Assembly: GCA_029785825.1 (NCBI GenBank)
Contig: JAFLYY010000001.1
Location: forward strand, 124,001 to 188,000
DNA from: Nitrososphaerota archaeon
GTDB lineage: Archaea > Thermoproteota > Nitrososphaeria > Nitrososphaerales > Gagatemarchaeaceae
Length of the DNA: 64,000 bases
Direction of reading: 5' to 3'
Positions 58,527-64,000 of the stretch are shown here, in pieces. How positions within the stretch are numbered: position 1 is the first letter of the stretch; the number at the start of each line of letters is the position of its first letter. The notes beneath the pieces are model-generated. The model saw only the letters and a list, made by a program, of their open reading frames with translations, had not been told where the DNA came from and searched no databases. The position numbers and the translations under genes were made by a program.

Positions 58527-61256
58527 TTGAACGATAAGAAGCAGGCGCTGAAGGCAAAGTTCTCCTCCGACTACAAGAAGTACTACTATGTCGACCTCTT
58601 CAGGAGAGAGGGGTTCGTACGGAAGAAGTGCGAGAACTGCGGGAAGTTCTTCTGGACCCTCAAGCCCGAAAGAAAGCGCTGCGACGACCAGCCCTGCTCC
58701 CCATACTCGTTCATCGGAGACCCGCCCACTTCCAAGAAGCTAGGCTACGTCGAAGCCTGGAAGGCCGTCGAGTCCTTCTTCGCAAAGAACGGCCACACCA
58801 TAGTGAAGCGCTACCCGGTCGTGAGCCGGTGGCGGCCCGACCTCTACTTCACGGTCGCTTCGATAATCGACTTCCAGAGGGTCGAAGGGGGGAAGGTGAC
58901 CTTCTCCCTTCCTGCCAACCCGCTTGTGGTCCCTCAGATGTGCCTGAGGTTCAACGACGTCCCGATAGTCGGGCTCAGCGGGAGGCACGGGACCTCGTTC
59001 TGCATGATAGGCCAGACGGCCATCGCCAACCGGGAGGGCTACTGGAAGGACAGGACCATCGATCTCGACTTCGCCCTGCTCACGAAGACGTTCGGCATCC
59101 CCAAAGAAGAGATCTCCTTCAACGAGCAGGTCTGGCTGGGGTACGGCGCGTTCGGGTACTCCCTGGAATATCAGGTCCGGGGCCTGGAGACGGGGAACGC
59201 CGTCTTCACGGCGTTCGAAGGGAGCCCCGGGAAGTACGTCACTCTGAAGGAGCCCGTGGTGGACATGGGGGCGGGGCTCGAGCGGTTCACCTGGCTCACC
59301 CGGGGGACCCCTACCGCCTACGACTCGTACATGTCACCGGTCCTCAGGAGGATGATGGAGGACAATCACGTCGACTACGACACAGAGCTGTTCCAGAGGT
59401 ATTCGCCCCTCGCAGGCGAGATCAACCTGGATGACTATCGCAACCTGGACGAAGCGAAGTCGAAGATAGCGAAGACCCTCGGGGTGGAGGCGTCGACCCT
59501 GTCAAGGCAGTTCGGCGCGCTGGAGGCCATGTATGCCATCGCAGACCACACCAGGACCCTCCTGTTCGCCGTGGCAGACGGCATGCTCCCGAGCAACTCC
59601 GGAGGCGGCTACAACCTGAGGATGATCTACCGGAGGGCGAGGAACTTCATCAACTACCACAAGTTCAAACTCCTTGTCCCCGACCTGATCGACTGGCACA
59701 TCGCCCAGCTCAAGGAGATGTATCCCGAGCTCGCGGAGCACGGGCCGGACGTCAAGGAGGTCCTCGAGGTCGAGGAGTCCAGGTTCGTCTCATCGTCAGA
59801 AAGGGTCGCAAGGATAGTCTCTTCCCTTTCCGCCCAGGCGGGAGAGCTGACTGCCGACGACCTGGTGAAGCTCTACGACTCCGACGGCGTCACTCCGGAG
59901 CAGCTCATGGAGGCCGGCGCCAAGGTCGGCCCTTCCGAAGGGTTCTACGAGAAGGTCCAGGCGAGGCACATTACCCGGGAGCTCGAGGAGCCGGAGATGC
60001 AGTTCGACACCAAGAATGTCCCCCCGACCAAGCTCTGGTATTACGACGAGGAGTCCCCCTTCGACTTCCGGGCGAAGGTACTGAAGGTCTTCGAGGGGAA
60101 GTACGTCGTCCTCGACAGGACGGTCTTCTACCCGCGCGGCGGGGGGCAGGAGCCCGACAGGGGGACCATAGGGGCCGCGAAGGTCGTCGACATCGAGAAG
60201 TACGGGGACGTGGTCATCCACAAGGTCGAGGGGCGCCCCCCGAAGACGGGGACGACCGTGGAGTGCCATGTCGACCAGAGGCGGAGGAGGCGCGTCACCC
60301 AGATACACACCGCGACGCACATTGTGAACGGCTCGTCCCGCCAGGTCCTGGGTCCCTGGGTCTGGCAGCACTCCGCCTTCAAGGAGGAGGACTACGGGCG
60401 GATAGACATCACCCATTTCGCCCACCTCACCGAGGAACAGGTCCAGAAGATCGAGGACGTCGCCAACGAGGTGGTCAGGAAGGACCTGAAGGTGACCAAT
60501 ACCTTCATGCCCAGGCAGGATGCAGAGAAGAAGTATGGGTTCAGGCTCTATCAGGGAGGCGTGGTCCCAGGGAAGCTGGTCAGGGTGGTGAACATCGGAG
60601 GGTGGGACGTAGAGGCGTGCGGCGGGACCCACACGAAGACCACTGGAGAGGTGGGGCTCATCAAGATAGTCAAGGCGGAGCGGGTCCAGGACGGGGTGGA
60701 GAGGCTCGAGTTCGTCGCGGGCGAGGCTGCCATCGAGTACATGCACACCATGGACTCCGAGCTGAGGGAGCTCTCTGAGGTGTTGGGGACCCAGAGGGAG
60801 AACCTCCCAAGGGTGGCGAGGGGGGTGTTGGCCGACCTGGAGGGGTCACGGGCGCGCGAGAAGAGTCTGGGTGAACGCCTGGTTGATCTCTCGTCCGCGG
60901 GCGTCGCGTCCGGGGCGAAGACTCTCGGGAAGGCAAAGCTCTACGTCTCCAAGAACCCGTCTCTGGGAGAGGAACAGATTATTGCTCAGGGGCAGAAGAG
61001 CGTGGAAGAAGACCCTTCCCTGGTCTACCTGAGCATATTCTCCACAGGGAAGTCCGCAAGGGTCGTCTGCTTCGTCGGCCCCACAGCAAGACAGGAAGGG
61101 TTCTCGGCAGTCGAGGCGGTGAGGAAGGTCGCAGCTGTCCTCGGAGGATCAGGGGGCGGTTCTCCAGCCTTCGCCCAGGGGGGCGGCCCGAGGGTCGACA
61201 TGGTGGACGCGGCCTCGTCGCTGGCGGAGAGCTTGACGCCGGCGGCCGCGAGTTGA
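58527..61256 (+). CDS. alaS: Alanyl-tRNA synthetase
   Basis: The 909-residue protein from TTG 58527 has the archaeal N-terminal zinc finger (CENCGKFFWTLKPERKRC), the class II catalytic core (VSRWRPDLYFTVASIIDFQR and DMGAGLERFTW) and an editing domain with HTATH near residue 592 and CGGTH near 699. A shortened C-terminal region with GGGSP-type Gly-rich sequence follows. A TATA-like AGTTTATC lies about 45 bases upstream. Nearly abutting leuS (5 bases) suggests one transcript. Confidence 0.95.
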   Translation: MNDKKQALKAKFSSDYKKYYYVDLFRREGFVRKKCENCGKFFWTLKPERKRCDDQPCSPYSFIGDPPTSKKLGYVEAWKAVESFFAKNGHTIVKRYPVVSRWRPDLYFTVASIIDFQRVEGGKVTFSLPANPLVVPQMCLRFNDVPIVGLSGRHGTSFCMIGQTAIANREGYWKDRTIDLDFALLTKTFGIPKEEISFNEQVWLGYGAFGYSLEYQVRGLETGNAVFTAFEGSPGKYVTLKEPVVDMGAGLERFTWLTRGTPTAYDSYMSPVLRRMMEDNHVDYDTELFQRYSPLAGEINLDDYRNLDEAKSKIAKTLGVEASTLSRQFGALEAMYAIADHTRTLLFAVADGMLPSNSGGGYNLRMIYRRARNFINYHKFKLLVPDLIDWHIAQLKEMYPELAEHGPDVKEVLEVEESRFVSSSERVARIVSSLSAQAGELTADDLVKLYDSDGVTPEQLMEAGAKVGPSEGFYEKVQARHITRELEEPEMQFDTKNVPPTKLWYYDEESPFDFRAKVLKVFEGKYVVLDRTVFYPRGGGQEPDRGTIGAAKVVDIEKYGDVVIHKVEGRPPKTGTTVECHVDQRRRRRVTQIHTATHIVNGSSRQVLGPWVWQHSAFKEEDYGRIDITHFAHLTEEQVQKIEDVANEVVRKDLKVTNTFMPRQDAEKKYGFRLYQGGVVPGKLVRVVNIGGWDVEACGGTHTKTTGEVGLIKIVKAERVQDGVERLEFVAGEAAIEYMHTMDSELRELSEVLGTQRENLPRVARGVLADLEGSRAREKSLGERLVDLSSAGVASGAKTLGKAKLYVSKNPSLGEEQIIAQGQKSVEEDPSLVYLSIFSTGKSARVVCFVGPTARQEGFSAVEAVRKVAAVLGGSGGGSPAFAQGGGPRVDMVDAASSLAESLTPAAAS

Positions 61257-61261
61257 CAGCG

Positions 61262-64000
61262 ATGTCCAGCAGGGAGAAGTACTGGCTGAAGGTATGGAGC
61301 GACAGGCGGGTCTTCGAGCCAGACCCCGTCCAGGGGAAGAAGAAGATGTTCGTGACCGTCCCCTTCCCGTACATGAACGCGGCCGTCCACGTGGGGACCG
61401 CGTTCACAGCCGCGAGGGTCGAGTTCTACGCCAGGTTCAGGCGGCTCCAGGGGTACAACGTCCTCTTCCCCTGGGCCTGGCACTGGACCGGCAAGACGAT
61501 TGTGGGGATGAGCCAGAGGCTCAAGCAGGGGGACCCGGCCGCCCGCCGGACGTTCGTTGAGGTCGACGGGGTCCCCGAGAAGGAGGTCGAGAAGTTCACG
61601 GACCCCGAGTACCTGGCGTCCTACTACACGAAGGCGAGCCGCCAGGTGATGAAGGACACAGGCTTCTCCATCGACTGGAGGCGGGAGTTCAGGACCGTCG
61701 ACCCGGCGTTCAGGAAGTTCGTGGAGTGGCAGTACCTCCGCCTCAGGGAGATGGGGTACGTCGTCCAGGGGACCCACCCCGTGGTCTGGTGCCCCTTCGA
61801 CAAGAGCCCCACAGGGGACCACGACAGGATGGAAGGAGAAGGGGTGTCCCCGGAGGAGTTCACTCTGATCAAGTTCCACCTGGGCGAGTGGGCGCTGGCG
61901 GCCGCCACCCTCAGGCCAGAGACGATCTATGGGGCGACCAACGTCTGGGTCAACCCCGACGCGGAGTACAGCGAGGCAAGAGTAGACGGGGAGCTCTGGG
62001 TGGTCAGCTCCTCAGCCCTCACCAGGCTCGCCGAGCAGAAGCACGACGTGGTACCGGTCCGCTCCTTCAAGGGGTCGGAGCTCCTGGGGAGGTATGCCAT
62101 GGCCCCCCTGACTGGGAAAGCCCTCCCTGTCCTCCCAGCCCGGTTCGTCGACGACTCGCTGGCCACAGGGGTGGTGTACAGCGTCCCGGCCCACGCCCCC
62201 TACGACTACGTCGCCCTCAGGGACATCCAGCAGGGCAAAGTCGAAGCAGGGAGACAGATCAAGGAAATCGCCGACAAGCTGGTGCCCATCCCGATTCTCA
62301 CGCTCAAAGGATACTCCCAGATCCCGGCCAGGGACGCGGTGGAAAAGATGGGCATCGCCGACTCCGCTGACCCGCGCCTCGAAGCCGCCACCTCCGAGAT
62401 ATACAAGGCTGAGTTCCACGGCGGGGTCCTCACCCAGGCGTCGGGGCCGCTGGCGGGGCTGACCGTGGCGGAGGCCAAGCCGAAGTCTATCGAGCTCCTC
62501 GCCAAGACGGAGCGCCTCGCCAAGATGTTCGTCCTCCCGGAGAAGGTGGTCTGCAGGTGCGGAAACAGGTGCTACGTGAAGATACTGGAGAACCAGTGGT
62601 TCCTCAACTACTCGAACCCCGAGTGGAAGGCGAAGGCGAGGGAGGTCGTCGAGAAGGCCGCGGTGTTCCCGGAAGACGCCAGGCAGTGGTTCTACTCGAC
62701 CATAGAATGGCTCAACGACTGGCCCTGCGCCAGGCGCTCGGGGATGGGGACGAAGCTCCCCTGGGACAAAGAGTGGATAGTCGAGACGCTGAGCGACTCG
62801 ACCATCTATATGGCCTACTACACCCTGAGCAAGTTCGTCAACCTGGAGAAGGTCGGCCCCGACCACCTGACCCCCGAAGTCCTCGACTACGTCTTCTTCG
62901 GAAAGGGAAACCCGGCCAGCTTGGCGAAGTCGGTGAAGACTACAGACAAGCGGCTGAGGCAGCTCAGGGAAGAGTTCACGTACTGGTATCCCGTCGACCT
63001 GCGCAACTCGGCCAAGGAGCTCATCCCCAACCACCTGACGTTCTTCGCGTTCCATCACGCCGCGTTCTTCCCGGAGAGGCAGTGGCCCAGGGGGTTCGGC
63101 ATCAACGGCATGATCCTCGTCGAAGGGAAGAAGATGAGCAAGACCAAGGGGAACTTCGTCACCTGGAAGGGCGCCCTGGAGAAGTACGGGGCGGACGGCT
63201 TCAGGCTGGCCCTGGCGCTCACCGCCGACGGCATGGACGACGCCGACTGGCGAGGGAGGGCGGCGGAAGACGCGAAGGGGAAGGTCGAGGCCCTGATCCC
63301 CTTCGTGAAGAAGACCCTGAAATCGGCCGAAGCGAGGCCGGAGAACGAACTCGATTCCTGGCTGGTCTCCACCGTCCATAGAAGGATAGCCACGACGACT
63401 GAGGCGATGGAAGCGCTGAAGGTCAGGCGTGCGGCAGCCACCGTCTACCTGGATGTCTGGAACGACATCAGGTACTACCTCCACAGGGCCGGGAAGCCGC
63501 GGAGGCAGACCCTGACGGACGTCTTCGGGGCCTGGGTCAGGATGATATCCCCGTTCACCCCCTTCGTCGCCGAGGACCTGAACCATGAGCTCGGAGGAAA
63601 GGGGCTGGCCAGCCAGGCGGACTGGCCGGCTCTGAAGGACTTCCCCCTCGACGAAGGGGCTGAGCTCGCGGAGTGGGTTCTGGGCAGGGTGACCGAAGAC
63701 GCGAGGAACGTCCTGAACGTGGTCAAGGGGCCCAGGTCGAAGCTGAACGTCTACGTCGCCTCAGACCAGGCGAAGAGCTACTTCTTCGAGCTGGCCGCGG
63801 CGAAGCAGAAGAAGGAGAGCGTCGGGCAGGTGGTCAAGAAGTATTCGAGCCTGAAGATACAGCCCGACCGCGTCTTCAAGCTGTTCTATGAGATCGGTGA
63901 AGAAGCCCTGGCAAAGGTCGCGGCGCACAGGGGTTTCGACGAGTTCGCCACCCTCTCGGAGGCTTCTGGTTTCATCTCGAAGGAGTTGGGCATAAGCGTC
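61262..64000 (+). CDS. leuS: Leucyl-tRNA synthetase (cut by window end)
   Basis: The gene starts at ATG 61262 and is open to the window edge, giving 913 residues; archaeal LeuRS usually has about 940-970, so only the end is missing. HIGH appears as HVGT near residue 43 (PYMNAAVHVGTAF). KMSKS appears as KKMSKTKGN near 623. A zinc-like CRCGNRC and the CP1 editing insertion lie between. It is of the archaeal/eukaryotic type. Confidence 0.95.
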   Translation, partial: MSSREKYWLKVWSDRRVFEPDPVQGKKKMFVTVPFPYMNAAVHVGTAFTAARVEFYARFRRLQGYNVLFPWAWHWTGKTIVGMSQRLKQGDPAARRTFVEVDGVPEKEVEKFTDPEYLASYYTKASRQVMKDTGFSIDWRREFRTVDPAFRKFVEWQYLRLREMGYVVQGTHPVVWCPFDKSPTGDHDRMEGEGVSPEEFTLIKFHLGEWALAAATLRPETIYGATNVWVNPDAEYSEARVDGELWVVSSSALTRLAEQKHDVVPVRSFKGSELLGRYAMAPLTGKALPVLPARFVDDSLATGVVYSVPAHAPYDYVALRDIQQGKVEAGRQIKEIADKLVPIPILTLKGYSQIPARDAVEKMGIADSADPRLEAATSEIYKAEFHGGVLTQASGPLAGLTVAEAKPKSIELLAKTERLAKMFVLPEKVVCRCGNRCYVKILENQWFLNYSNPEWKAKAREVVEKAAVFPEDARQWFYSTIEWLNDWPCARRSGMGTKLPWDKEWIVETLSDSTIYMAYYTLSKFVNLEKVGPDHLTPEVLDYVFFGKGNPASLAKSVKTTDKRLRQLREEFTYWYPVDLRNSAKELIPNHLTFFAFHHAAFFPERQWPRGFGINGMILVEGKKMSKTKGNFVTWKGALEKYGADGFRLALALTADGMDDADWRGRAAEDAKGKVEALIPFVKKTLKSAEARPENELDSWLVSTVHRRIATTTEAMEALKVRRAAATVYLDVWNDIRYYLHRAGKPRRQTLTDVFGAWVRMISPFTPFVAEDLNHELGGKGLASQADWPALKDFPLDEGAELAEWVLGRVTEDARNVLNVVKGPRSKLNVYVASDQAKSYFFELAAAKQKKESVGQVVKKYSSLKIQPDRVFKLFYEIGEEALAKVAAHRGFDEFATLSEASGFISKELGISV

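Overview
The window is archaeal. It holds eukaryote-like ribosomal proteins (eS19, eL31, eL39), aIF6, PDCD5, a prefoldin alpha subunit, RNase P subunit Rpp21, Nep1, Spt5, SecE, archaeal-type AlaRS and LeuRS, TATA-box promoters a few tens of bases before start codons, and a LysW-carrier lysine/arginine pathway. Two tRNA genes appear to carry introns at non-canonical positions. Together with frequent TTG/GTG starts and GC-rich core genes, this suggests a member of the Thermoproteota (TACK), possibly Nitrososphaeria-like. The exact lineage is inference.

Bases 1 to about 25,850 are an accessory island of lower GC ending at a tRNA-Phe gene. From left to right: a DUF7669/AbrB-like regulator; a drmA-drmB-drmC core of a DISARM-like system with two divergent genes of unknown function (1-8.2 kb); a lone candidate nuclease; a TdeIII-like restriction-modification unit with a ribbon-helix-helix gene between R and M (9.4-11.6 kb); a winged-helix regulator, a PD-(D/E)XK-like nuclease and a DpnI-like protein with a substituted catalytic Glu (12.3-13.9 kb); small regulators and membrane proteins (14-17 kb); a membrane/coiled-coil protein operon and a tyrosine integrase (17.4-21.3 kb); then a metallophosphoesterase, small membrane proteins and a HEPN/MNT pair (21.5-25.8 kb). 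A 19-bp sequence covering the tRNA-Phe 3' end recurs at 21,343 beside the integrase, which fits tandem integration at that tRNA.

Bases 26-34.7 kb are mostly ordinary chromosomal genes (DUF47/PiT phosphate transport, HflX, a DExH helicase, a cation/proton antiporter, a DUF4382 protein), with a candidate structured RNA near 33.9 kb.

Bases 34.7-38.25 kb are a second mobile locus. An AT-richer 2.7-kb element has perfect 174-bp inverted repeats and a 25-bp flanking direct repeat that overlaps the 3' end of a tRNA-Gly gene. It carries two divergent genes and no recognisable recombinase. A shorter decayed copy of the repeat and an inverted, truncated copy of the RNase P Rpp21 gene lie immediately to its left.

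Bases 38.3-64 kb are GC-rich core genome: Nep1; an Rpp21-eS19-PDCD5-eL39-eL31-aIF6-prefoldin-FtsY run; divergent ACT-like and argG-argH-lysW-lysX-lysY-lysZ-lysJ-lysK genes with a palindrome between them; DtdA; SecE; an ABC-2 exporter; Spt5-L11-L1-L10 with L12 on the opposite strand; AlaRS; and a LeuRS cut by the window edge.
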